A stretch of DNA of 47,787 nucleotides, taken from NCBI GenBank assembly GCA_018524725.1, contig JAEUWP010000233.1, positions 1-47,787 on the forward strand. Reading direction: 5' to 3'. How positions within the stretch are numbered: the stretch's first letter is position 1; every line of letters starts with the position of its first letter. Of this stretch, positions 1 to 12,054 are shown one piece after another. Below the pieces are notes generated by a model. That model saw nothing but the letters and a program-made list of their open reading frames with translations, made no database searches and was not told where the DNA came from. A program made the position numbers and the translations under genes. Source of the DNA: Podaxis mareebaensis. Lineage: Eukaryota > Basidiomycota > Agaricomycetes > Agaricales > Agaricaceae.

Positions 1-164
1 TACGATTCAAAAGTGAAATGTTACACTCCTAACGTGGGTTGTTGCCATACATGGTAACCAGCGCTATGGGTTTTTGTTCTAAAGGACCTATGGGTTACGG
101 GGTTCGAGAGAGTTATGGGTTATGGGTCAAAATTCCCCGCGAACCAACTTGATGGAAAGAAATT

Positions 165-232
165 TCTATGGGTTATATGAGAGTATGGGTTATATGAGAG
201 TATGGGTTATAAGGGGTATGGGTTATATGGGA
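165..232. repeat. short degenerate tandem repeat (about 17-bp unit)
   Basis: About four imperfect copies of a unit reading roughly TATGGGTTATATGAGAG lie here, and looser TATGGGTTA copies extend back to about position 60. The segment sits downstream of the oxidase gene, which reads away from it. No coding pattern is visible, so it looks like a simple minisatellite. The rest of 1-504 holds no gene I can support. Confidence 0.6.
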
Positions 233-504
233 GACGACTGTATCTTCATATCGTTCAATGGTTTTCAGCTCACTTGTTTTTCACTCAGAAGGAGAGAAAA
301 AGACGTGGTATTTTTATATAACTAACAACTAACAACGGCTGAAGGGTCCTGTGTGTACTGGAAAATGAGTGACACACTACCCAGACATACGAAATGGGGA
401 ACAATAACTGTATCGAAGGATCATGGTAAAGGGTATATTGACCCGGAGGTCCTTAAACGAAAAAATGAAACCCAACTACGTTTCAAATTCAGTCCTTGAC
501 TCAA

Positions 505-3500
505 TTAGATACCGGGAAGAGTGAAGCCAGGAAGGTTGGGCCAGTTTCCAAGCTCAGCTGGATCACCACCGATCCGGACCCACCGAGCAACGGACGGCGT
601 AGAACCATCCAAGACGAACAACATGTGCCAGCCCGGAGGGGAAATGCCAGCATTAGGAGGTGCGGTGATAGTGCAGGTTGTACCACTGCAAGAGAAAGCA
701 GGGAAAATGGTACGCGCACCCATAGTATTTCCATGGGTACTTGACGTAGCTGTGAACGTTAAAGATCAGGGGAAAGGTTCTTAGAATATATTGCCTTCAA
801 AACTGACCTCCGATCAAAGAAATGCGCACGCCCGACATCGTGCCTTGGAACAAATGGACATTAGTGATGGTATATTTGCCGTCATAAGCCCAGTCACGAT
901 TTGGGAGATCGAAGGTAGGCTGTTTATTACCAGAAGCCAGATAAGGAGGGATGTAGACCTAGTTGTTAGAAAAACACGAGGTTAGAACCCAGCTGCCAAG
1001 CGGATCCACATAGCAAAGGGGATAGTATACCTCAATACGGAACTCCTCAGGGAAGATGTCGCTTTGAGGATCAGAACCAGAAATGAGAACGCGTCCATCA
1101 GGAAGGAGAGTAGCCTCGGAGTGATACATGCGGGCGATGTCCGTGTGATTGAGGATCGACATGCGCTGATTGCGTGGGAGGGTAGGATCGTACAAGACGG
1201 CCTCGAAGTTGGGATCACTGGCTAAACCAAATCCGGCAACACCCTGGTGAGCACCATTAATGATCATGTATGTACCATCTGGGAGGGCAACCATGCATGC
1301 AAGAACACGCTTCGAAGGCTGCGTAAAATCCGTCAGTTGACGTCATGTGCATGGAACCGTGGTACGAGAACACTGACCATGCGTTCAATAACCCATTTTG
1401 GTTCAGGGGCTTCAGGCTGGATGGTGACACAGTTATCATTGGCTTCTCCTCCGCCCTCGGTTGAACCACCGCAGATGAGGATTTCGAGAGGTTCAGTGTA
1501 GGGAGCGTGTTGGGGAAGCGGCATAGCTGCTCCCTCCAAAGGATATGTACGACCGGCGAGGAAATTGTTGACATTTCCGGGTATATTGGGCAACTCTTTG
1601 ATGGTATCGAAATTGACGGGTTCCAAAATACGTGCCTCATTCCAGTATCCTATGAAAATTGCGTTAGATCTTCATCAAGTTTCATTACGTCCAGCACTCA
1701 CCAACGAAGATGTTCTTGCTGGGAAGAATAATGACGAAAGGGTATAGGTTGTTGGGATCGGTCCTCTGGAGCCAAGGGAGATCGATGACAGTATCACCAC
1801 CCTCAGGTTTCGGCAACATTTCAAGGTTAGGTTGAGGACGGTCGTTGCTACCAATCTCGCCACCGATGACCAGAACGGAGCCATTAGAAAGGACGGCAGC
1901 AGTGGGATACCAACGGCCCCTCTAAAGTTAAGTTGTCAGGTTCTACCTGGATTGAAGTGAGTAGTTCGAAGCACCAACCTGGAGCTTGAGATTAGGAAAA
2001 TCCTCCTCCCAGTCGTTCGTGGAGTTGGTTCCGGGGACGCCGTCGGGAGTGAATAGGCGAACACCAAAAGTTGAGTCGAGGGACCATCCACCAACGTTGA
2101 GCTGTCGTCCAGCCTTGTCCGGGAGAATAACGCTACCGGCGCAGAAGACATCAGTCTTGAGGCCATGCATCTCACGCCATGCTTTGGAGAAATCAGAGGC
2201 TAGGCTAATATCAAGTTCATATGCACCAGTTGAGTTGGGGAAACTGGAGAACTGGGTATTGGCAATCAACGCAATCATGAACAAGAAGTGAAGGGACAGA
2301 CCCTGTGCCGTGTTTCTCGAGGAAGGTAACCTTGTTGTTGATACCGACTGTAGCGATTAAAGGAACAATAACTCTGTTGACATCGTGAGTACCCTATAAG
2401 ATGGTTCAATCATGCCACGCACCCAGGAACTGTAGTCCATCGCGGATGAGAAGGTTCAACACAAGCCCTTACTCAGTGACTCGACGAGCAACTTACCGAA
2501 GAACTGTAAAAGCTGAATCAGTCTCACACACGAATATGTGAAGAGGAACATGTACCTCATAGCGGCCTGTAACAGCGGGCTTGTGCCAGACATTGAGGTC
2601 ACCCTCCCAAGCGTAGTAGTTAAGACGGTTACCACCACCACAGAGGTGGGCCGGGTCACCAGGGCAAGGAATATTGCAGTCAGCCTCATCACCAATGATA
2701 CCGTTAGAGTCCGTGACATCAGTGATATCACCACAGACTACAGGAAAGAGTCAGTATAAGACACCCAGCTTTCATGTTTGGGTACGCACAGCATTGAATA
2801 CCAAACTATAGGTGGCCATCAACTAAGGAATCAAGTCTAAGGTCAAGAGCAGGACTAACCTCAACACCAGCAGCGGGATAGCCGTACTCTGCACAACGCT
2901 CCATGCAGACAGTGGCAGAATTGTTGGAAGGCCATTCAAGCATCCAAGGCAGTATGCGGCGACCTTCAGCCTCACTATAAAAAGGCGGTTACATCAACAT
3001 CCCAGTTCTCCCAGTAATGCAAAAAATAACCGTGGAACTCACTGCAAACATCCTATATACTGGAATTTACCAGGCAAGTCGGTCTTCTGGGAGGTCGGAA
3101 CGGGGAAGACAGTGAGGTCGCCCTTCGTATAAACAGAAGTTCGAGAAGGGCCACCGCAAGTCTCACTATAAAACCACCGTCGGAGCATGGACGGACAGAG
3201 AAGCTTAGTGTTACGTACCTAGAGTTACCCGCACACCCCATGTTACAAGAAGACTCATCAGCAATAACAGCGCCAGCAACAAGGTTGGGACCGCAGACTA
3301 AGCATGACAATCTAAGTATCAAGCATGCGGTAGAAGGATGATAAGCCTACAGCATTGAGCTAAAGAACAATGTCAACATCAGACCTGCAATCAAACGTGG
3401 AAGGAAAACTCACTAGAGAATTCGAGGCCAGCAACGGTGAAATTCTGAGCGGCACAAGTCTGGATACAAGTCTCGACGGTCATGCTCTGGCTATCGGGAA

Positions 3501-3921
3501 TTTGATTCTGGAGGATACGACCGTGGGCATTATCACTAGATAGCACTCTTCAGCTATTCGCGTCGGATGCGAATACATAGGAGACTTACACCCAACAGGC
3601 ATTGTATGCCCAACCGGTTGGCAGATTGTCAAGAACAGGGAAAAAAGTCGAAGGACCTCCGCCTCCGCCTCCAAGATTCGTTCCGGGAAGGTTCGTAGGG
3701 ATCGATTGCCGTCGATGGCGGATTACATTGCGACTTAAATGAGCGGACTGCGCATTCGCGACTAAGAACTGGTAGCACAACATTGGCAAAACCAGACGCA
3801 ATAGACGTTAGTACACGTTCATGACCGACGCCAACCAAAGCGAATGGCGATAACGGAGGATAGAACCTACAGGAGTGAAAGTTAAGGCCAAAGCCAACGA
3901 CGAAGGAATCAAGAGACCCAT
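505..3921 (-). CDS. copper radical oxidase (glyoxal oxidase type) with two N-terminal WSC domains
   Basis: A multi-exon secreted oxidase of the glyoxal/galactose oxidase family, which oxidises aldehydes or alcohols to give H2O2 outside the cell, often for lignin-degrading peroxidases. The start at 3921 gives a hydrophobic signal peptide ([15 protein letters not shown]). Next come a Gly-rich linker and a first WSC domain (GWAYNACWV, then [12 protein letters not shown], about 3.6-3.05 kb). A second WSC domain (about 2.95-2.55 kb) ends in [12 protein letters not shown]. The catalytic part shows the expected radical Cys ([12 protein letters not shown]), the cross-linked Tyr (GRWYPTAA), the Tyr-His pair ([16 protein letters not shown]) and the last copper His ([12 protein letters not shown]). 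The last exon ends in TLPGI at a TAA (505-507). At least ten introns interrupt the gene, and individual splice sites were inferred by eye. All recognised catalytic residues are present, so it is probably functional. WSC-bearing members are known in white-rot fungi. Substrate specificity cannot be read from sequence. Confidence 0.88.
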
Positions 3922-3977
3922 TTCTCGAAAGAAAGAGTGGGCGACGAGGAAACCAGAGGCCCTAGTCGAGGGAGGGT

Positions 3978-3983
3978 TTTATA
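3978..3983 (-). promoter_or_regulatory. TATA box of the copper radical oxidase gene
   Basis: The minus strand reads CTACTATAAAACCC here, about 57 bases upstream of the oxidase start codon. That is a normal spacing for a fungal TATA box with a short leader. Confidence 0.5.
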
Positions 3984-3985
3984 GT

Positions 3986-6960
3986 AGAATGGGGATGGGG
4001 ATCATTGAAAGACGATTGATATGTTCCCAGAGTCCGGATCCCGACTAAACACCTTCTTGGGTTGGACATGGCCCTGGGCATGAGGAATGTCTCAGTAAGG
4101 TAAATCAAACCTGCCTTGAGGGTGTGCTGAGGAAGGCACTAAAAATCAATCTTCCGAAGCTCGACGCAGTTGCTCGTCGCTTACGTTCTATGCTCGTTAT
4201 GCACATTTTGAGTTTTCTGGATGTCCAGAACAGGAAGCATGTAAGCGCCGAGCCCTGCGAAACCCTGATTAGCCCGAAATCGCGATAGAGTGAGGGACAT
4301 ACGGAATTTCACGATGGTTTTGAATCAGACGGGGATGATTATGGGATTTGGATGGATATACCAAGCAGTACGTCAACTGTAAGCAAGGATGGACAGCATC
4401 GAAATCATGCCGAGATGATACCGCCGGGGGTGAGCAATATGAAAGTATCGAGGAAGTCCACTACGGTAGCCGGGGGAAGACATGGTCCAACTTCATCGAT
4501 CATTTACTGATCGGGTCCCAGCCCCCCCCACCATTCTCTCATGACATCACTCAATGTGACAGAAGTCATATAAAATACCTCAAACAATACATATGAGCAT
4601 GGACAGGGGGACATGATATAGAACTCTGCCCTGCTCGACTCCTCCTTCGTACTATTATCCACACTGCCGGCCCATTCACTTCCCCCCCAGCTGGTTCCAC
4701 TGTTGTCCAGGTGCAGCCTCATAATAGTCTACCACATTTGTCAACATTTTCCTCTCCTTACTATCCAACGCCTTTTTAATGATTGTTAATCTACATAATT
4801 TCCACTTCGTTCATGTATACTACATTATCACTAATATATGTGGACGTGCCCCCTTCAATCCTACGTTTCGTGAGGAGTTCAAGGCCACGGTGCCGACGTG
4901 GAGCCTCAATTCAGCTGCGACACGGCCTTGACATTTGGGTGGCCAACTAATGATTCAGTTGACTTGTGCTCATCGGAACTGTTCTGACATGGCCATTTGT
5001 TAAGAGAGAATCCCAGAAATTTCATAACATTTACTGAAGCCATTTCTACATATGTGTGTGAGATTTCAATGGAAGATACACCACGAGGAAGGAGGAAGAG
5101 CATACACATCTCAAAAGTGGCCAAAAGGTGATCGATGATAGTACATCAATTCCAAGTTTACATCACTTTGGAGTTGTCCCAAACGAGATATACATGCAGA
5201 AGAATATTAACCACTGCGTCTATCACGGCCAGTAAAATATGTGAGAGGGGGGGATTACAGATGGTGTTACGCGGTTCCGGGACCCCAATCGCACTATCGT
5301 ATAAGGCAAGTTGTCAAACAAAGTTGGACCATGTACCACCGGCTTCCGTAGCCCACTTGATTTGATCAAAGATGGACGACATTCAAATAGGACGGTTCGG
5401 CATCTGGGATCTGTCGTTGTCCGCACCAAACATGAATAACCAAGGTTCCCGCGCGTGTAACCCGCAGACAGAGGCAAGACTTCGGATGTCGATCAGGAGG
5501 GATTGGAATGTCATACATCTAACAGCAAGAGAAGCGTTCTGTGCGACGCGGTTGCCAACTGGATGCGCTGGGATAAGGCAAAGGACGTGAGATAACGTCA
5601 GCGGTGGCTACGTTATCTAACATCGAACAATATAGTCATAAAGTGAAAGGTAATTTCTTGGTCTGCTTGCTAGTTGCAAGTGTTGAACAGGTCGTCTGTG
5701 GGGAATAGGATTTCTGTGGACCCTCATGGGGGGAGCCTTGGGATGGGCCGATTCGCGAGAAATTTTCTCTGCAGAGACTGCACCCATGTGGGAGGAAGAG
5801 CTGGATCATCTTCTTCCAGGTACGATTCACGCGAGGCGACACTTGACAGCGGTAAGTTGAATGATGGACAAAGGACCTAAAATGGTCGGCGTCGGGTTCC
5901 CAAAGCGAACAAGGAGGCATAAAACGGCGGAAGGGCAAGGGCAGCACCACTTGCGTTTTAGCTAGAGTTAAAATGGGTATGAACATGGGACAAGGGGCTT
6001 GTAAAGACGCGCGGGGAAGCTGAGGTATGGTTATCTTCATATTGTTCTTATGTTCGATATGCTCTATCTTGGTTCCACGATGGCCGGGACTTGACAAGTG
6101 CTCAAAGTTGCCATGCACTGGCATAGCACGAAGCTAACCCCACGTCTCGGGCGCGTAAGCATAGGTCCACGTACTACGGGCGAGGGAGCAAGATTATCGG
6201 CTGTCAATGACACTAATAATAATGCTTGAGCACTAGATCCCTCGAAAAGCCGCTCACAGTCATCATCGAAGACGACGACAGCACATGGCGGAGGACTACG
6301 CGAAATCACCACCGGTCTTGCTATGCCGAGAACTCGCTGTTTGAGAGGCGATGGAGGTTATTACGCGGATCTCACACACTTCAAGCTGCAAGCTTGATGT
6401 CTACGATATTCACATTTGCAGACTCAAGCGAGGGAATGACTTTCCAAAAACTGAGCGATTTTCGACCCTTTATGCTCTTTATGGTTTAGACACGGTTGAA
6501 AGGCAACATTGGTGGTGCAGTGTGCACAGTAAAAATGTGTGTAATTTGTGGTTTCGTGTATCTGAATGAGACAGAAATGCGAGCCTGCAGGCTTCGGAAT
6601 GCTCCGCGAACGTCGCCGCTAGAAAATAAAGAGTCAGTGACAGAAAGACGAAGATTCGCCGCAAATGTATCGGCGACATATGAATGGTTGCTTAGTCATC
6701 AAACATGTTCGGCGCAAACTCTAAATTGCGGCAGAGTGCTGGGTGTGTAGGTGGCACGTGTGTATTTTGCGGAGCACCCAGCATGTGCAGTAATCGATTG
6801 ACGCTCTGAGAGTGTTTTTCTGTGTTGTCTGAAGCGAATAAGTGTGTAAAGGCAACGCGGCAGGACAAACAAAAGGCGGAGTTAGACCAGCGGGGTCCAA
6901 ATTCACGCTCAAACGACCTCAAATTTCTCCTCCCGCAGATCTAACAGCCAGGTGAGCCAA
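3986..6960. other. intergenic region without a convincing gene
   Basis: No reading frame here has family-like composition or a consistent exon chain. Two short peptides resemble each other: minus strand 5,365-5,230 (SSIFDQIKWATEAGGTWSNF, then a stop, then LALYDSAIGVPEP) and plus strand about 4,470-4,510 (GKTWSNFIDHLLIGSQ). They may be remnants of a duplicated gene that I do not recognise. CpG content is normal, unlike the transposon block to the right. The last few hundred bases are the promoter side of the WOPR gene. Confidence 0.4.
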
Positions 6961-7045
6961 CTTTAAGTCTCTCATCAAAAACTTTATTATTCATTCTCAA
7001 TTATTCATCGATTTTAACTTTCTTCCCTCCTCGTCGTCGCCAACG

Positions 7046-7144
7046 ATGTCCAAACCAGCTTCAGCTCCATGTCAGGCGGCCAACATGGCACTTCCCAGCA
7101 GAACCCTCCCACCTGGACAGAGCCGCCGTGGTCCGGATGGATAG
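7046..7144 (+). promoter_or_regulatory. overlapping upstream ORF on the WOPR transcript
   Basis: An ATG 23 bases upstream of the WOPR start opens a 32-codon frame in another register. It runs past the main start and stops at TAG 7142-7144. If the leader begins upstream of it, it could lower translation of the main frame. The transcription start is unknown. Confidence 0.35.
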
Positions 7145-9015
7145 AGACCACTGGCGATGCGCTACTCATCCTCGAAGCCGCTCGCAGAGGCCTCATTCCC
7201 CGCGTCACCCGCCGTCTCGTCGACTCTGAACGCAAAATGATCACATCTGGTTCCGTCTTTGTCTTCGACGAGGATGAGAGTGGTATTAAGCGGTGGACCG
7301 ACGGATTCTTCTGGAGTCCAAGCAGGATTCTCGGCAACTTTCTCCTCTATCGCGAAACTGACAAGAGAGGGTCGAGTCACCGCAGCGGAAAGGATAGTGA
7401 CGGTAATGAGTACGATGGCAGCAAGAATGATTCGCCTGGACCTCTCAGTCGACCCAAGTCTGATCCTGGACACCCAGGTGTTGACAAGCAGAGCCAACGT
7501 ATGCTTGTAGGCAGTCTGACCAACAGTTCCAAGTTCAAGCCCGACGGCCTGATGAAAAAGGTGCGCACATCGCCCCTATCTTTCGCCTACACTTTCTTAC
7601 TAATTCAATGCAAACAGACATTTTCCCTGACGATTGATGGTGTCGCTCAGCACCTCATATCCTACTACAAAATCGAAGATGTCGAAAGCGGTCGCCTACG
7701 ACCCCCCTCCTCTCTCCCTGAACTAGCCTCACTCGAAATCAGTCCAGAATACCTCGATAAGACACATTTCCGGAACCCCCCAAAGGTGGAGATAGGTGCA
7801 GATGGGGTTCTCCGCTACAGAGGCGAAGCCGACGACATCGATACTTCCGCTTCTCTTCTCGCTGGACCTCTGACGGGTTTACCGCTTCTGTCTGATAAAC
7901 GTGAAGTTCCTGAGTCAGTCACCTCTAAGCGAGGACGTTATGGTCCATATGCACCAGCACCTGCAGCCAAACGTCCACGTAAAGGTACGAATACAAAGGC
8001 CCCACCCACGCCGACGGATCCCCAACAGTCCCAATCGCCACCATCTCAGCAAGATGTCATCAGTGCATCGATCCCTAGTCCCACCAATCCCCAGCACCAG
8101 CAGCAGGCACAGACAACGCAAGTGTACGCCGACCCAAATGCACCATCCACCTCTCCCATGGCGGCGGCTGCGCCAGCAGCGTCGTATCCCTCGTTCGGCG
8201 TAGCACCATACTATGGCTACGTGCAACCACCTCCGCATGTATCGGTGTATCCACCCCAAGCGCCTTACCCGATCTCACCAACGCAGCCGGTCCCACCACC
8301 GCCCACGCACCCAGCTCAATATGCCTATACAGGCTATCCAGTACCTGCTCCGGCTTCCGTCTCTCAGCCTGCGGCCCAAGCACAAGCTCCAACAACCAAT
8401 TCCGCACAAACGTCACCACCACCCTCTTCCGCGTCCGCGAACGCCCCCATTTCACCTTCCGACCCAGCCCACTCCCAAGGCCCACCACCGCCACCTATCG
8501 CCACAACCTCCCCGACCCAAACTCAACCTCAACCCCAGCCTGCACCACAAATGCAAATACAACCAGGATATTACCATCCCCCACCTCCATCACACCCCCA
8601 TCCGACATACTACACTCACGTTCCTCCCCCAGTAGCCCCACACGGACATCCTCATCCGCAAATGTATACACCCTATCCACCACCTCCGCACGCACCCCAC
8701 GCCCCGCCTCCCGCAGTCTGGGCTCCGCATCCGCATGGACCCCCGCCTCATGGTGTACCGTACGGAGCATACGCACCACCACCGCCACCACAGCCACAAC
8801 AGTATTCGTATAGTGTGTACGCTCCTGCTCCTCCTGGGGTACAACAACAACCGACGGCATACCAGCAGCAGTATGCTGCGCCACAGGGGTATATTGCCTA
8901 TGCGCAAAAGCCGGATCAGGGGCAAGCACAGCAGGGTGCAATCGAGGAGGAGAAATCGAACGGTGTAAGGCCGGGTGCGGAGGGAAGTGAAGAGGGAGGT
9001 GAGAGTGATGTGTGA
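7069..9015 (+). CDS. Gti1/Pac2 (WOPR-domain) transcription factor
   Basis: A DNA-binding regulator of the WOPR family (Gti1, Pac2, Wor1, Ryp1), which acts in the nucleus and controls morphological or developmental switches in fungi. The first WOPR half covers about residues 16-98, with WSGWIETTGDALLILEAARR and the signature RWTDGFFWSPSRILGNFLLY. The second half follows a charged linker and contains SKFKPDGLMKK joined to TFSLTIDGVAQHLISYY. A 57-base intron at 7561-7617 (gtgcgc...aacag) is in frame and has no stop, so unspliced translation looks continuous. Removing it restores the conserved KKTFSL junction and gives about 629 residues. From about residue 290 the protein is low-complexity, rich in Pro, Gln, His, Tyr and Ala, as in activation domains. 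I chose the ATG at 7069 because the WOPR domain begins soon after it. Confidence 0.9.
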   Translation: MSGGQHGTSQQNPPTWTEPPWSGWIETTGDALLILEAARRGLIPRVTRRLVDSERKMITSGSVFVFDEDESGIKRWTDGFFWSPSRILGNFLLYRETDKRGSSHRSGKDSDGNEYDGSKNDSPGPLSRPKSDPGHPGVDKQSQRMLVGSLTNSSKFKPDGLMKKVRTSPLSFAYTFLLIQCKQTFSLTIDGVAQHLISYYKIEDVESGRLRPPSSLPELASLEISPEYLDKTHFRNPPKVEIGADGVLRYRGEADDIDTSASLLAGPLTGLPLLSDKREVPESVTSKRGRYGPYAPAPAAKRPRKGTNTKAPPTPTDPQQSQSPPSQQDVISASIPSPTNPQHQQQAQTTQVYADPNAPSTSPMAAAAPAASYPSFGVAPYYGYVQPPPHVSVYPPQAPYPISPTQPVPPPPTHPAQYAYTGYPVPAPASVSQPAAQAQAPTTNSAQTSPPPSSASANAPISPSDPAHSQGPPPPPIATTSPTQTQPQPQPAPQMQIQPGYYHPPPPSHPHPTYYTHVPPPVAPHGHPHPQMYTPYPPPPHAPHAPPPAVWAPHPHGPPPHGVPYGAYAPPPPPQPQQYSYSVYAPAPPGVQQQPTAYQQQYAAPQGYIAYAQKPDQGQAQQGAIEEEKSNGVRPGAEGSEEGGESDV

Positions 9016-9700
9016 AGAGTGGTCGTGAGGCTGTCGCTTTAGGGTTCTGTGGATTTCTTTGGATCTCTTGTGGTCTTCTACTTGCCTATTTCGCTGTGTT
9101 ATATGGGTTTCGCTGGTCGCTGATTGAATTCGGTTTCGCATGTTTGGGGACGCTTGAGGGTATCTGTTGGTTCTTGGTAGATATTATTCGGTTGTTCGTG
9201 TTCTGTGCTGCGGTGTATGTGTGGATACTGGTGTTTTTCGTATCCCTGCTCTTACGGTGCTCATCCGCTAACATCCATGTCCTTGCCGCGTGCAACCGTT
9301 GTTACCCATGTTACCTGTTTTTTTTTCCTCTTCATTTGCTCCTTTGTTTCCTCTCATTTTCTTTGTTCGGTATTACCTCTTTTTCACCCAGATTATTTCA
9401 CAAGGCGGTTGAGGGTTTGTACATCAGTTATTCTCTGCTTGCAGGATACTTTCTCTTGGATTTCTCTTTGCAAAGTTCTTTCTTATGCACGTTTAATGCA
9501 GAGTGCGTCGCTATGAACTGTTGGGCACTTTGCTTTCATTTCACTTTCGGATTCCATTCGCAATCACTGTATTTGCTTGTTTCATTGCTAGTTACTATCG
9601 AATATTGAGGCCTGAGGCCCAAGATTTGATGCGGTTGTGTTTTGCACAATTAACATCGCTCTTCGTTCATTACGGTGCTCGTGCTCTTCTATGATTAATA
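9016..9700 (+). other. T-rich 3' flank of the WOPR gene
   Basis: A strongly T/TC-rich stretch follows the stop codon. It can be translated as hydrophobic peptides in several frames, but that comes from its base composition. It is most simply the 3' UTR and terminator region. I see no gene between 9,016 and 9,839. Confidence 0.5.
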
Positions 9701-9839
9701 CACGACTTGTGGTAGTGGTGGTTACGGATTCGGTGGTGTAGTGGTTCGCAATGATATCAGAACTTGGCGGATAGTAGTTGCACTTTACCTCCCTGTGAGC
9801 ACGACTGAACGAACTGATCAGTCAGTCAGTAACCTGCAC

Positions 9840-10823
9840 TCAACTTCCCTCGTTCTCTCCACCACCTTCCTCACTTTCAGGGTTTCGCTTCCTCCACAAA
9901 CTCAAACCCTGTTCGAACGTCTTGTTTGTCAACCCAGAGGACGATATAAGCTGGAACGTGACGCCCAGCTTCTCAACCTCCTTATTTCTATGCTCGTCAT
10001 CGAAGAATAACTGCGTCCAAGCACATTTTATACTCAATCCCTAACAGACCCTAGAAGGAAGATCAAGCTCGAAGACCCACCATCTCAGAGTAAGGTATCC
10101 CAGTTTTCTCATGTAATTTCTTGAAGTGGGTGATCTTGGATCCTGTTCGAACAAACAGCCACTTTATGAGTAACCCGTCGCGACGCATAGTTTCGCAAAG
10201 ATATACCTGGGTATATTTCAAGTTGATCAAAGAAATCTATGGCTGGTATCGGTTTGCTATCGTTCCCCTTCTTGTTCTTGTTCGTGGAGCTGCGAGAAGA
10301 GGTGGTGCTTGAAGGTGGGACGAGGAGAAGCCTGAGGGCTTGATAAGCCCTATCCGAGCAATGCCAATGCTCTGGTCAGCGACGGCAATGGGAGAGCGAA
10401 GCGAGGGAGGGACGTACAAGTCGGGTGCACTCGTCCTCGAACAAGCCGCTATGCATACGTCTGCTGCCTTGAGTCTGTGGAGGATCGAGGGCACGTCCTT
10501 GTAGAACGCGACCACGTCATTATTTCTATCGCAGAACGATAGACAGATGAATACCCCACACGATGATAGTGCGAGGCAAACGCACCTGTCGAGAACTTGG
10601 TTGACCTTATCGCCATCTCGATGTAATGGTCCTAGTGAACTCTTGTGTGAGCAGCTTGTGTGTTTCCTCATCAGATGACACACCGGTGACGTGTGTGTCG
10701 ATCCACAGATCCCACAATGTATAACTGTACGCAAAGTGAGTGGAGGAAAAAGTTCTGAGGAAGGACGGGTGCGTACTCGAGGTCGAACGCGACGAGTTGT
10801 GGGTACCTCGACGTGGAGGACAT
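9840..10823 (-). CDS. magnesium-dependent phosphatase-1 (MDP-1) family, HAD superfamily
   Basis: A small haloacid-dehalogenase phosphatase of the MDP-1 family (protein-tyrosine or sugar phosphatase activity is reported for the family). It starts at 10823 with MSSTSRYPQLVAFDL. The first intron splits the catalytic DxD motif: the GA of the second Asp codon joins a T in the next exon, giving FDLDYTLWDLWIDTHVTG. Later exons give DKVNQVLDR, then NNDVVAFYKDVPSILHRLKA with the Ser-containing motif CIAACSRTSAPDL, then DFFDQLEIYP, KITHFKKLHEKTGIPYSEM and finally LFFDDEHRNKEVEKLGVTFQ with the acidic Mg-binding motif. It ends at TGA 9840-9842. The whole chain splices with normal GT-AG introns and no stops, so the gene looks intact. 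A broken paralog lies at 14.1-15.4 kb. Confidence 0.87.
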
Positions 10824-12054
10824 GGAACGCGTTGAAGGCTATTGGTGACTAGTCGGGTGATCGGAGATACTAGGATTTGTGGAGCCCTATCATTTTCTGA
10901 AGCTGAACTCCATAACGTTATTGCAGTAATCCAGATACAGAACCAAGATTCAGGGAATAACACTACGCATTAGTAGGGCATTAGTAGGCCTTGGGACAAC
11001 GACTCAGAGACAAATGCAAGCGAGTGTGACCCCTGCCAGTGCAGGCCCCTACTCCGGCTTGCTGCCGCCTCCGCGCGTTAGGGGGACCTTCCCTTGCGGA
11101 CCTTGCCTGCTGGATGACAGAGTGCGCTGTGACGTTAATTCCCACACGAGAAACCCGAGTGGTGGGTGGTTTTCAACGTTATATGGCCAGGCCTTGAAGT
11201 ACTGTTATCTAGGGACGCCTATAAGCTCTCGGAATTGGTTGCAAGCCCCTGCCTCGATCTCAAAAGATGGGCCACATGGTGGGTGAAGTCAGTTGCTGCC
11301 GTGCTCGTGCCCATTACCTGGTGGTCATTGGATCTGGGTCATAGTAGTCACTACAGCCTTCCGGTTTCGTGACGGAGCTCAGCCCAATCCCCTGCCTGCC
11401 TTTTGCTCCCGAGCAACCAGTAGGATTGGAGTGTAGCGGTGATAGCTTGGCTCTGAGTGGCATCGTCCAGACGTTCAGTACTGTACGTAAAGTCTAAATC
11501 AAGCTGTGACAATATTGGGTGAAACAAGCGCGCGCTGCTGGTAAAGGTTCTTGCACCATGTTGTGTATAGAATAAAGAGACGTCACCGGCACGCGCGAGG
11601 TAGCCATGAGGAGTTATAGTGTCGTATGGGCGTTTGAAGGATGGAGATTGAGGGCTAAATACAGTAAGCGCCTGTGTAAGCTGAAATATTGACATCACCT
11701 AATAAATTCAAGGTCCTAACTTGTAAATATATCTCTGGAACGAAGCAAAACGACAGCGCTAGTGTGGAAGCCCACCCTATGGCCTCCGCTTCTCCCTCCC
11801 CAATTCCGCCGCTAACTTTCGATACAGACGGACATAAAATCAATAACATAGTTCAATCCATTAAATGCGTAGACGCTTTGGCCTTCTTTGGCCGGCATGT
11901 GCTGAAAGAGGGTTTACAGAATGCTTGGCAGCTCACTGGTTATCCTTCAAAGCTATTCTAAGCCACCTGAAGCCATATTTTGATAGTACTAAGATTATGG
12001 ACCTCGAACAAAAGACATAAGGAATCCGGGGCATCCGTGTGCGAGACCATCAAG
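10824..12054. other. intergenic; kinase 3' flank that is duplicated at 17.3-17.7 kb
   Basis: Nothing here is convincing as a gene. The part from about 11,590 to 12,050 resembles 17,310-17,740, with shared text such as GTCGTATGGGCGTT and CACCCTATG.CCTCC.CTTCTCC. On the minus strand the shared piece encodes a short peptide, PSFKRPYD or PSFQRPYD. It behaves as the 3' flank that was copied together with the kinase genes. Confidence 0.5.

Noticed and set aside
5636..6124. Minus-strand frame of 162 residues
   Set aside because: No recognisable motifs, a composition like random translation, and no supporting exons nearby.
7901..9141. Several long frames opposite or shifted within the WOPR tail
   Set aside because: They are shadows of the Pro/Gln-rich repetitive coding sequence and show only the low-complexity bias expected from it.
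9012..9608. Hydrophobic 198-residue frame after the WOPR gene
   Set aside because: The region is T-rich, which yields hydrophobic codons in every frame. There is no ATG start, no family-like motif, and it directly follows the WOPR stop. It is better explained as 3' UTR.
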